A stretch of DNA of 64,000 bases from Madurella fahalii (Eukaryota > Ascomycota > Sordariomycetes > Sordariales): contig CM056876.1 in the NCBI GenBank assembly GCA_029876055.1, forward strand, positions 2,108,001 to 2,172,000. Direction: 5' to 3'. Under the pieces are notes generated by a model, which made no database searches, had not been told where the DNA came from, and saw only the letters and a list, made by a program, of their open reading frames with translations. Made by a program: the position numbers and the translations under genes. Shown here piece by piece: positions 26,578-36,694 of this stretch (its first letter is position 1; each line of letters begins with the position of its first letter).

Positions 26578-29077
26578 TTACCTCGGCCCCGCATACCCAG
26601 CCCCGTCCATCTCATGAAAGCCGGGTACCGGTCCCGATTGCCATGACGCTGACGACGGCGGCTGCTGCTGCTGCTGTTGCCCATACCCGGCACTGCCGGG
26701 CGGCGGCGCCGAGCCTGGATGGTAGGGTTGATACCCCTGCATCTGCTGAAACGGAGGAGGATAGGGTTGTGGCTGTTGGTGGTATAGCTGCGGTGACTGC
26801 GGATAGCCGTACTGTCCAGCCAACTCCGGTCGGTTCGGGTTTGGGTTGTGGTACTGAGTCCCTTGCCCCTGGAGCTCCGGCCGGTCCGGCACCGGCGCGT
26901 ACATGGCGCCCTGGCCTTGCAACTCCGGCCGGTCGGGGTTGGGACTATGGAACTGGGACCCCTGGCCCTGTGGCTCTGACCGATTCTGCGGCGGCGGCGG
27001 CGGCGGGTACATCGCACCATGCCCTTGCAGCTCAGGTCTGATGGTCGACGGGGTTCCCTGTCCGTAGAGTTCTGGCGCGCCTGGGGAAGGCGGCGCGTGG
27101 TAGGCTGCTCCTTGACCATGCAACTCGGCGCTGTTGGGCATAGGTGGGTACAGCGCCGATGCTTGGCCTTGCAATTCCGGTTTGTTCGGGGGCGGTGCAA
27201 ATGCGCCCGTGTGAGCGGAGACGGGTGATACATTGTCGGTACGCACAGGGAAATTCGCCTTGAGTGTGCTTGGTGACGGGCTCGCTGCCGGCGGCGGAGC
27301 GGCGACGGTGTCGCTGGCCAACTCTGCTTTGCCCCCGTAAAGTCCCATCGGAACAGTGTTGTCGGGGATCTGTGAATGCTCCATGGCCTGGCGCTTCTTT
27401 GCCGATTTGACGAGGAAGAAGATAAGGACTCCGACAAGCGCGAGGGCAGCGATGACACCAATGACTGCCCCGACGATGACACCAATGCTGGGACCGCTCG
27501 TCGGCGGGTCCCCATCCTCTTCATTTACACCTCCCCTCACACCGTCGCTCCCGGTTCCGTTTCCATCGCCACCGCCGTTCCCCCCATCAGCACCGGTCTG
27601 TTGGGGACCGCCCGAGTCATCAGCGCCGGCCGGGTATGTTTGCTCCACAGATACAGTAACACCCACGGCGGTCACTTCGGCCAGGGCGGCGCTGCAGTAG
27701 TAGTCGTAGACCTATCCAACTGTTAGAGGCCCCTAACTCAGCAAATTATCTGCAAAACTCACGGCTACTGCGGACGTGACGTCTTCTGATGCGGTTGACC
27801 CGCAGTCCCACCTGACAGACGAGGAAATAGTCTTGAGGACCTGAGACGTCATCCCCCCCTTGATACACACACACGACGCAAGCGCTTGCGGGCCCCCTGG
27901 ACATAAGTCATATGTGTGCTGCAAGGATGTGTTAGCGGCCGAAGAAAAGAAAGGGAAATTCTGGGGCGTGGGGTTCTTTTTACCCCTTGGACAGCATATG
28001 ACAAGCCGGAGGCTGCACAGGGAGCGAGTGAGTTAAACTGCGGCAGGTCTGTGATATAGTACGTCACTGCGGTCGCCAGTCAGCAACGAGGCGACCTATC
28101 ATTCCAGCGGCGGCTCGTTGGGTCCAAACTTACTGTCTCCCGGCGGCTTCGTCGGTTTGGGGAGGTTTGTGGTGCCATTGTTCATGGCACAGTAGGCCGC
28201 AAACATAGCTTGAGCAGATGAAACATCTGCTACATTCGAGGAGCAAGAGTATCTAACCGAAGTGTTGATGATTTGGCTGACGACGAGCGAGTTCTGATTC
28301 TTGGAGCAGGCACAGCTGGCCAAGGCAGGAGCCTCAGAGGGACAACGATCATACGTCTACCGTTGGCATTAGTTGGCGTCCAAAGGCGAGTTTGCTCGGC
28401 GTATCGATCCGGCTAGGTCAAGCGGCTTACCAAACTCCTGTTCATCGTTAGCAAAAAGTTTATCGTTAGCTCGGCGTTACAAGGTCAGGGACGTACCCTA
28501 CTGCGTAGGATAAGGCGCTTTTGGCGCATGGCGCCATGTACTCGAACTCCGGCAACTCGGTAATGTAGGCACTCACGGCTGTCGGAGTCGCAAAGGACGC
28601 GGATGAGTCCTGGCTACAATATGCGTTAAGGGCCTGGGCGCGGGGGTCAGTACAACTACTAACAAGTAGACATCTCGGGATGTAGATTAAGGGAAAGCCC
28701 ACATATGCCGCCGATGCCTGATCTTCACTCGCGGTTGATCCACATGAGTAGCTGACCGATGACGAGAGAAGGGACGATATCGAGGCGAAGTTGTTGTTCT
28801 TGGTGCAGATACATGACTGGAGCTCGGTGACGGCTTCGGGGCATATGTCGTATGTTTGCGCCTCGATATTATATGCAAGAGCGGACTGCGCACACGGTGC
28901 CTTGGAACATCACAGCTCAGTCAGTCTAGGTCTATTGAGTCCATGGACGGTTCCGGAGTCCGCTGTCATTACAAGAGCGCTGAAAATGGTGAGATCCGTC
29001 ACATAGACGACCTCGGCGGCACTCGCCGACGCGACGGCCAGAGATAGGACGGCCGTCAAGCTGAATATCTGCCGCAT
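26578..29077 (-). CDS. Membrane protein with three tandem six-cysteine ectodomains and a PELQGQG-repeat tail
   Basis: A predicted 680-aa type I plasma-membrane protein of unknown function. Eight exons on the minus strand: 29077-28973, 28900-28703, 28633-28497, 28437-28431 (7 nt), 28356-28134, 28066-27984, 27918-27763 and 27711-26578. All seven introns are GT-AG and the joined frame is exact. Residues 1-21 form a signal peptide. Three ~70-residue repeats follow, each with six cysteines, opening APCA-x-S-x-L and containing TYD-x-CP, L-x-SC-x-C-x-K, SSV and a final YC. A Gly/Asp-rich stalk precedes a transmembrane helix (about 379-404) with a Lys/Arg stop-transfer. The roughly 275-residue cytoplasmic tail carries about eight degenerate PELQGQG units spaced by Pro/Tyr-rich segments, then a Q6 run. 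It recalls fungal wall-sensor architecture but is not CFEM (eight Cys) or WSC. Function unassigned. Confidence 0.85.
26820..27190 (-). repeat. Tandem PELQGQG-type coding repeats
   Basis: About eight degenerate units of the form (N/D)RPELQGQG followed by 8-12 Pro/Tyr/Met-rich residues, inside the cytoplasmic tail of the Cys-repeat membrane protein. Units vary at several positions (PELYGQG, AELHGQG, SEPQGQG, PELAGQY), so the array is diverged rather than freshly expanded. Confidence 0.85.
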
Positions 29078-30876
29078 CTTGGTACCGAAACGAATGAGAG
29101 ATACACAGATGTGTATTCAGAAAAGAAGGACAAAATACAATAAACGAGAGGACGGCACTGGGAAATGATGACGTCCCGAAGGATACCTGAGGCGTCACGC
29201 AAGCCTGAAGTCGCAAGACTCAGAAGGGAGGAGGGAAAAGAACGGCGAAGGAAACGGCATCCAGGATGTGTAGTCTGCACCATGGCGGTACAGTACGTAG
29301 ACGAGAGTGCACCAAAAGCCCTTCTCCCAGGCAGCCCGGCATGGAACAGGCTAGCTCGCGGGACAGGTCTGCCGAACATTATCTTGAGAGGCATCCCGAA
29401 TTGGCATGGTCATCTCAAGGGCCACTCTGTACAAAATGCAAGCACTGGAAACGCTGGGTTTTCTGGAGTGGCTTGAGTTCAAGGGGGAGTTGCGCCCTTG
29501 GCGTTGTGATGCCCCTGGCGAAAAGCGCTGCACCCCTGCCAGCTGAAGAGCGCAACCAAACTTGACGAAAGTGCTGCTGTCTCAAGTCGCGGCTAGCCAA
29601 TAGACTAAGGCAAAAAGCTTCTGGGTGCCACGGACGCCGATGATGGTGATCACCCGAAGCGACACCACATCTCCCCAAATCCCTACCCACGCAAGGGGGT
29701 TTGTTTTGGGGAGGGGGGAGGAGGTGGAGGGGTAGTTAAACGGAGATTCTGACGTAGTGTACCCGTTGCACCGATGTGATGGCGTCTCCCAGGAAAGTGT
29801 AGCATTTAGTTGAATCATTGACGCGTTCTCGCTCTCTCGATCCGACGGCTTGGGAAAAAAAAAAAAAAGAAAAAAATTGGGTGTTTTGTGTCATTCAACA
29901 CAAGCGTCTTCTGCAGGTACCAGAACCAAACTCTCAAGCGTCGTCGCGATCCATTCCCTATTCGGTCAGCCCGCCCAACGGTTGCGCTCATTGGTTGATG
30001 AAAACAGACCCTGCAGTCTTGCCGCTAAGCATCACCCTTCGCAAACCCGACATCCGAAACGAACTTGAAGATACCTTACTCACTCTCTTGAGGTTCGCTA
30101 TTACATACGGCTGTTCTCACGCCAGGCATTCAGAGCTCCTGCGTCTGTAGTGTAACAGCGCCGCTAAAGTCTGCTCTAGCTCTGTTGGCCAGCGGAAACG
30201 AGCAAGGAACTGTAGGTACACGAGAACCGAACCTCACCGCATTGACAGTCAATTTAACAAGAGCACCCTTCATGTCCACTCTCGCCATTTTCCCGGGGTT
30301 GTCGATTCTCATGTTACGAACCCCCAAAGGTATACGGTAAGTTTCCCAGGAAACGGACAAGTCCCAGCAAGCATGCTCTGGCCGGTACATGTTCTCTGAA
30401 GGTTTTAAGGCTAGGCCACATATTATAGCAAGAAACCATCATAGACGTCAAATCTCGGCCAGAGACAATCGGCGCCATAACAGCTGTGGAAGATTTTCCG
30501 TATCCGGCATCTCGGCAAGGACATTGGGGGACTGTAATCACCTCGGTCCATCGTTAATGCTGTATGTCAGCCTCGGAGCAACTTGTTGCCGCTGGGTGGT
30601 CTCAAATCTGGAGCCGACGCGCTAGAGACAGGATGCAGAAAAACGCGACACAATCCGAGTGCGCAGCACACGAGCCGATCAATCATTGCTAGGATAACGT
30701 ATCGATGGTACAGGTGCTCAAACACACTTTGCAGTGTTATCGCATATCGGCCTCAAAATCGAACCCTAGGTCTTGATCAGAGTGGCCGGACACGCTGCAG
30801 CCCAATCGGCAAACCATCGTTTCGAGCGAAACACAGGCCGACTACACGTCCCGACCAAACAAGTGAAATTGTATAT
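29078..30876. other. Intergenic: promoter region of the Cys-repeat gene
   Basis: About 1.8 kb with no supportable gene. Holds the upstream region of the Cys-repeat membrane protein and the 3' flank of the dioxygenase gene, plus an A-rich run near 29855-29869. Open frames here are short and motif-free. Confidence 0.65.
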
Positions 30877-31519
30877 TCAGGATGATGAGCCACCGACATT
30901 GCCAGCGTTTGAAGCATTGGGTATAAGCGCCTTGAAACGCGAAGTGTCTATTGGCAGCCGTTCGCCCATCCAGATGGCGCGCGTGGTATGGTTCGCAAGG
31001 TCCCTCTCGGCCGCTGACATGTCCTGCTCAGTCGTGTTGGGATGGATGAGGACGGAGAGGGGGCCCCGCCAGATGGCAAGCCAAGGGATGAAGGCACCGA
31101 ACTGGGCCGGCGTGAACAAGTTCACCTCGAACATGGCGACGGGATGGGGCCCAACTGGTCGATCCCAGAAGGTGTAGATGCGCAGTTCCGGGAACTCCCT
31201 CCGAATACGTTCCCAGAGCTCCCGGGCATATTTTGCCTGGTCCGAGTTGCTCTGGAAATAATAGATGTGAACGTCGCTTCTCACTCGGTTAGCGCGACGG
31301 TACTGTACTACTATCTCTTGTCAGACGGAGACGCGCTTACAATCCGCCCCGCCGGCCGTTGTCCAGAGGGTCGACAAACTTGTCGTAGGCGTTGCTGAGG
31401 ACCCCGGTCTGCGGGTTCCGGAAGCTCTTGCCGTCCTCGGCCCGCTCATCGGGGAGCGGCGGGGCCGACTCGTAGCCGGCCAGCGGAGAAGGGTACTTGA
31501 AGCTGACTGAGCCCACCAT
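30877..31519 (-). CDS. DOPA 4,5-dioxygenase family protein
   Basis: A predicted 193-aa cytosolic enzyme of the fungal DOPA 4,5-dioxygenase family, extradiol ring-cleaving non-haem iron enzymes acting on catechols. Exons on the minus strand are 31519-31341 and 31279-30877, joined over a 61-bp intron (GTAAGC donor, GCTAAC branch, GAG acceptor) in frame. The family's short histidine motifs are present: H-I-Y-Y-F with His64, G-P-H-P with His105 and I-H-P-N-T with His139, candidate metal ligands or acid-base residues. The segment 85-140, with FWDRPVGPHP and FEVNLF, is the family core. Length is close to the usual 150-220 aa. Substrate cannot be read from sequence; many ascomycete members are uncharacterised. 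The neighbours, a broken kinase and a terpene synthase, suggest but do not prove a secondary-metabolic setting. Confidence 0.88.
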
Positions 31520-32870
31520 TGCAATGCCGATTTCTGCGGTGTTGGATAAAGAAGGCGATGTTCAGGAGGCACTAGCGCTTGTTGAGTCAGACAATTCCTC
31601 AAAGTGTAGGAGCGGGTTGTCGGTTTGCAAAATTCCACAGCTTCCGGCGCATGGCGGGGTACTGGTGGGTGGCGAACACGACTGCAAGACCTATCTTGCA
31701 CGACTGCCTTGTACGACTCTGTTAATTATGCGTAACTACTTACCTTATATTGCTTGGGAACAGCTTAAGTACTGTGAGCTACAATCATTAAGCTAGAATA
31801 ATTTCTCTTCGCTGTTTGTCCTCGATAGCTTCTTTTCCGCCAACACGCAGAGGCGGCCCCACCCAGCATCAATAGCGACACGCCACCGCCGACCAGCGGC
31901 TGCATCACGAACTCTACCCCTCACCTTGACCCAACTCTGCTGCCATCCATGATCTCAAAGCAATCCTGTACTCTGGGGTGGTGGGTTGTAGCGCTCTTGA
32001 GAAGTTCGTCTCGTGCGAGATCACGCATCACTGGGTCGGCAATCCTCCGCCGGTGGCCAGTAGGTTCTAGGCGAACAATACTTAAGATGTGTCCTTCCAA
32101 CGGTGTGAATCATACTCTTCGATTACCGTGACCCTGGGCGTTACACAAGTAAGTAATAGCGCCAATAGTAGCTGGAAACGGGGTGGTATGACTGGGAGCG
32201 ATAGTGGAAATGGCCCGAACCCCGTTTCGCTTGCCAGATATCTTAGTCTATCGTCTAAGCAATGTGGTTGTGCATCACAGATGTCACGGTCTGTTATTAC
32301 TGCTAATAAATATCCTAGCCGAGCAACTGGCAAGTCATGCCACGTTCGCTGGGCCACATCATGACAGAAAACTCCGCTTTCTCGACTAGGTGGGTATGTG
32401 CAACCCCTGAACACTATCATTCACCTTGGTTACCCACAAACGCAGTCCCCGTCCCATCTTGGTAGGTGTGGTGGGATTTTTTTATATTCCATCCTCATCC
32501 TCAATCTTCACGGTGATGATATCTTCAGCATCGTTGGGATTGTAGGCCGACGTGTGGACGGGGCAGCCAGTCCATTGGAGGAGCTTTCAGGTCGAAGTGC
32601 TAAAAGAACACATCTCCAGCACGAGGGCGCAGCGGGTTTCCTGACGATATCCAGCATTTCAGAAGGCGAGATACGATGATATGCGTTATTGTTGGTATCT
32701 ACCCCCTTGGGCCATCGGCGAGATGAACAGGAAGGCGGTTAAGTGCCTCTTGCACTTATAAGTCATCGTGGATTACTTGGGATGAGGTTTTGCTAATGGA
32801 CCGGCTGACTAAGCGTGGCCGTCGTCTTTCCTCCCACCAATTACCCCCCGTAAACATCAAAGCGGCAACG
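31520..32870. other. Intergenic between dioxygenase and kinase remnant
   Basis: A 1.35 kb divergent spacer. Short motif-free open frames only. On the minus strand near 32500-32580 one reading gives an acidic run (NDAEDIITVKIEDEDGI) followed by a stop, which looks coding-like but cannot be extended into a gene; it may be a decayed fragment. Confidence 0.5.
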
Positions 32871-34345
32871 ATGGCATCGCTTTTCAAGTGGATACCGCGA
32901 TTGAGCCGCCGCACTCCATTTCCCCCGCGCGTGTTTCCCAACCCCAATTTCGAGAGGATTAGCGCCGACTATAAGGTGGAAGAGGAAACTTTCTCGGATT
33001 ATCTTGCTGCACGGTATTATCCCGTCCGTATCGGCGAAACTTTCGTATCGCGGTATCAGGTGGATGGAAAGCTTGGATATGGCGTCTATTCAACCCTCTG
33101 GCTGGCCAGGGACCTGAAGTAAGTGACAAGCCCCAGCTAAAAGTTACGGACAGCCTGATAACAAATACCACATAGCCAACACAGCCATGTTGCCTTGAAG
33201 GTCTTCATCCGGTCACAGGCAATGGGCCGTAATGCGGACCTTGAACGCAGCACATATCAGCATATGGCCCGCATATCGTCAGGGTCTAGGCATCCAGGCC
33301 GCAAAGCCGTGAAGATCCTTCTCGACTCGTTCAAAGTCACTGGGCTAGACGGTGAGCACCACTGCCTTGTACTGTACATCCTCCATTGTGAGAAAACGTG
33401 AAACGATTCCTAGGACGAAATCCTATCGGACGCCTGCCAGCACCGGTTCTAGGGATAGTACTTCAGCGTCTCTTCATGGCGCTGGACTTTTTGCACACAG
33501 AATGCCATCTTATCCACACTGGTAAGGGGATACTACTTGAGGCCGTGTTATTCCTGGCTTCCCATTGATAGACGACGTTGCAGACCTCAAAATCGACAAT
33601 ATCATGTTTGGTGCTGAGGATGATTCAATATTCCAAGAATTTGAGCAGCAGGAGCTGGAAAGCCCTTCGCCGAGGAAAGAGGTCGACGGCCGTTTCATTT
33701 ACGTTTCTCGCCAGCTAAATATACCAAAGAACCTGGGGCCACCTGTGCTATGCGACTTCAGCTCGGTGGTTTCCGGCGACCAAGTAAACGACAAAGATGT
33801 CCAGCCCAATCTATACCGAGCCCCAGAGGTCATCCTGAAGATGCCATGGAGTTGCGAGATTGACATTTGGAATGTCGGCTGCATGGTGAATGCTTCTGTT
33901 CACCCCCCTGTAGACATCTCGCTAAACCACGACGCTTCGAATCTGGGACATGTTCGAAGGCGGCCATATATTCTCGGGTACGGACCCAGAACATCAAACT
34001 TATCGCAGTCGGGCCCATCTTGCAAGCATCATTGGGCTCCTAGATCCACCGCCGCACGAATTTATCGCATGTGGTAGTCTCAAAGCGAAGTTCTTTTCTG
34101 GAAAAGGTATGGACCGACAATACCCATAAGCACTGGCGGATTTGGCTGACTGCGTGCGTAGGGGAGTTCAACGCTGGCATTCAGATACCGCCGCACCAAT
34201 CACTGGATGAGATAGAGACAAACCTTCACGGGAAGGACAAGGAACGCTTTCTACATTTCATGGGGAAGATGCTGCAATGGGTCCCAGAACATCGTAGTAC
34301 TGCAAGGAGCTGCTCCGAGACCCTTGGCTGACGGAGCAACTTTGA
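32871..34345 (+). pseudogene. SRPK-like (CMGC) protein kinase, degenerate copy
   Basis: Recognisable as a fungal SR-protein-kinase-like gene: MASLFKW start, glycine loop GYGVYST, VALKV lysine motif, HTDLKIDN catalytic loop, LYRAPEV and a C-terminal lobe ending near WLTEQL. Exon-like blocks are 32871-33118, 33176-33521, 33584-33885, 33941-34106 and 34162-34345, with good GT-AG introns at three of four joins. Four lesions break it. A perfect 5-bp tandem duplication (TGTAC, 33368-33377) shifts frame after HHCLV. TGA at 33389-33391 replaces an expected Trp in HPPL-W-ENVKRF. No acceptor AG stands before the IWDMFEGG codons at 33941. About one base is missing near 34306, shifting the ending RELLRDPW out of frame. 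The DFG motif also reads DFS. No splice choice I tried repairs the first two lesions. Likely inactive, unless a truncated kinase-lobe protein is made. Confidence 0.85.
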
Positions 34346-34514
34346 CGGCCACGCAGCACAACTGGAGGGTATACACAGAGAGGGGTTTAGAGCGACGTCA
34401 TCGGCGTATCGTGTGGTGCCTCTCAGCTAAACCAGGAGCCGTACAATGGGACAGCAGCCCATCAGGGACGATGCAGACTCCGGTGACAGGGATATCAGCT
34501 CTGGCATCAAATCC

Positions 34515-35892
34515 TCACAAAACTATCACAAACGAACCATCCTCCCGTCTGTCTTCTAAGGTCCCGTACCGAGGACTCTGAACGGAAAAGTTGAACACAC
34601 TCGTAGCAATAGCTTGATATGCCTCGATCAGGCGCGACAGTCCCTCCGCGTTGGCTTCTCCACGCTCCTTGGAAGTCGTCTCCCGAAGGGCAAAGGCACT
34701 GTTGTCGAAATCATGTATGCAGTTGTATATGTCTTGTGTAACCTGTCGGACAGCACTCGAGAGGTCTGTACCCAATTCCCACATAGTGATGGGGATCAGG
34801 TTTGTAAACGGCCCATCCTTCTAGTGATCATCAATTAGCAGACAGGAGGACCCTTGGGGACTGGATCAACCCACCAACTCTTTCTTGAGCGAGAATAGCT
34901 CATTTATCCTGCGCGGCAGATAATTAGTTACTTAGAAGAGCGGTGTTACCTCCAGTGGGATAGGTGAAAGCTCACAGGATGAGAAGCTTATTCACATCCA
35001 GCCCCATGGCTCCTAGCTCCCTTGACTTGAGAATGTCTTCAGGAAGGAATATCCTGTTCAAGATTCTAGGCTGTTATTAGCATCCAGTTCTCCGGCTACC
35101 CAGCATCCTCCTAAACGACTAACCTGCAAAAATCTAATAAGATATCCACCGAGGAGGTCTTCAACCGCCACGAGAAGAACTCGTCCACACTTGGCACATC
35201 CCCCGACGATCTCCACCTATGCTCAACCACGCACGCCTCCATGTACTCCCTCAAATGCTCAAACAACTCCGCCCGTTCCGCCGGCCCACAAAACTCACCA
35301 ACCCGCCGGCCAACTTCTGCGAAGCTCTCACAGACCTTAGTCGGGGCCGAGGGCTCTGCCGCCCCAGGCTCACCGAGACCGAGATGGTACCTCACAAACG
35401 CCACAGACTCGCGGCAGTACTCGGCCGCCGCAAGCCCACCTTCGCCATCATCGGCCGCGCCGTCGATGACATCGTCCCACAGGAATAGCCAGACGCAGTA
35501 GAACGCCACGATCTCCAGGATCTGATACGGCGCATCCGGGAACAAGCTGTAGCCGCAATCACCAACACTCAGTAGTAGCCACGCAGAAAATACAAGTGCG
35601 GGGGGGCGGGGGGGGGGCTGCCGAGCATAGTGCCAGATATATGTACGTACCCCGAAGCAAAAAGCCCCAGGTCGGCCGCCTTGATCTTCGCCAGGGCTTT
35701 CTCATTGCCACCCACCAGGGCATCCAGCCGCGCATCCACGGCCTGCTTGACCCGTCCATGGAGCGGGTTCACGCCCTGCTTCCAAGAGGCAAATATAGGA
35801 CCGAGGTTGGGAATATATAGCCGGCTACCGCGTAGGTCGAGCAGGGGGGCAGAGGACTGGCTGGCCCCTGAGGCCGGTGCTGAAGATTCCAT
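34515..35892 (-). CDS. Class I terpene synthase (terpene cyclase)
   Basis: A predicted 371-aa cyclase that ionises a prenyl diphosphate (probably FPP or GGPP) and cyclises it. Five exons on the minus strand: 35892-35651, 35567-35124, 35065-34976, 34908-34875 and 34820-34515; introns of 54-83 bp are all GT-AG and the joined frame is exact. The metal-binding aspartate motif is WDDVID (DDxxD, 112-116). The NSE triad is NELFSLKKE (261-269, Asn, Ser and Glu present; the second position is Glu instead of the common Asp). The C-terminal Arg-Tyr pair is in SPRYG (354-355). Length fits fungal sesquiterpene-type synthases (about 320-400 aa). Start is the first ATG; the open frame continues upstream only to a GTG. 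No P450, prenyltransferase or regulator gene adjoins, so the product and pathway are unknown. Confidence 0.9.
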
Positions 35893-36694
35893 CGGAAGGA
35901 GGCTGTTTTCTGAAAAGCAGTGGGATTGTGAGCCTTGATTCGGGGTAAGCTCCACATTGCAGCGAGTGAGATTGGTGAAGGCAGAGAGAGAAATCGACGC
36001 TCCCCATTCGCTAAAGCATTACGATCTCAGCCTCTACTCAACCATCTCCAATCACACAACACCCTTATAACACATTCAACCGATATCAACCATGCGAATC
36101 AAGAAATGTAATAAAAACCAGTGCAATGAATTCCGCAGCATCCCTCAACCCCGTCTATCTACAGCTCCGTTTATCCTCCCGCTCTATTAATACAAGCGTC
36201 AACGCGCCACCAGAGAGATGCACAATGTCGTGCCAAAGGAGAAAGACAACGCCAATACCGGATGCTGATGCGGGCCGATGCCGAGTAGAATAACGCTAGT
36301 AGGGGCACAGCCCGGTCGACCCATCAAGGGATTCGATGCAAGACAGACGAAAGCCAATGCCCCCCTCCGCCGATTTCCCTCAACGCCGCATATATGACTG
36401 CCCCAATTCTGCATGCCGTCTGCCAATACGAGAAATGGGTTATATAGTTCCTCCGAGAGTGGCCCGGCGGCGGAATGTAATGTCCAGCAGCTCATGAGAG
36501 ATTCTAGCCAGGAACAGAGCAAGACTAAGATATAGAGAGAAGAGCGAATCGAGGTGATGTGATGAGCCGGGAGTGACAATACATGTACAGGTTATGCCGG
36601 CTCATACAAGGCAACTTACGGCATGAAGACGAGCGTAGTTGGGCTTGCCCGCTTCCAGAATCCACCATATCAGATCGTTCGGCTAAGCGCGGCC
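35893..36694. other. Intergenic: terpene synthase promoter and PEX20 3' flank
   Basis: Eight hundred bases. A minus-strand open frame of 126 codons (36199-36579) is present but has no motif, no splice partner and composition like its surroundings, so it is not called. Contains the presumed terpene synthase promoter and PEX20 3' UTR. Confidence 0.6.

Noticed and set aside
33390..33415. A 26-bp intron (GTGAGA to CTAG) to rescue the kinase frame
   Set aside because: Too short for fungal splicing, and the junction itself creates TGA.
36199..36579. 126-codon minus-strand frame
   Set aside because: No motif and probably PEX20 3' UTR; considered as a small secreted protein but the hydrophobic part is not N-terminal.
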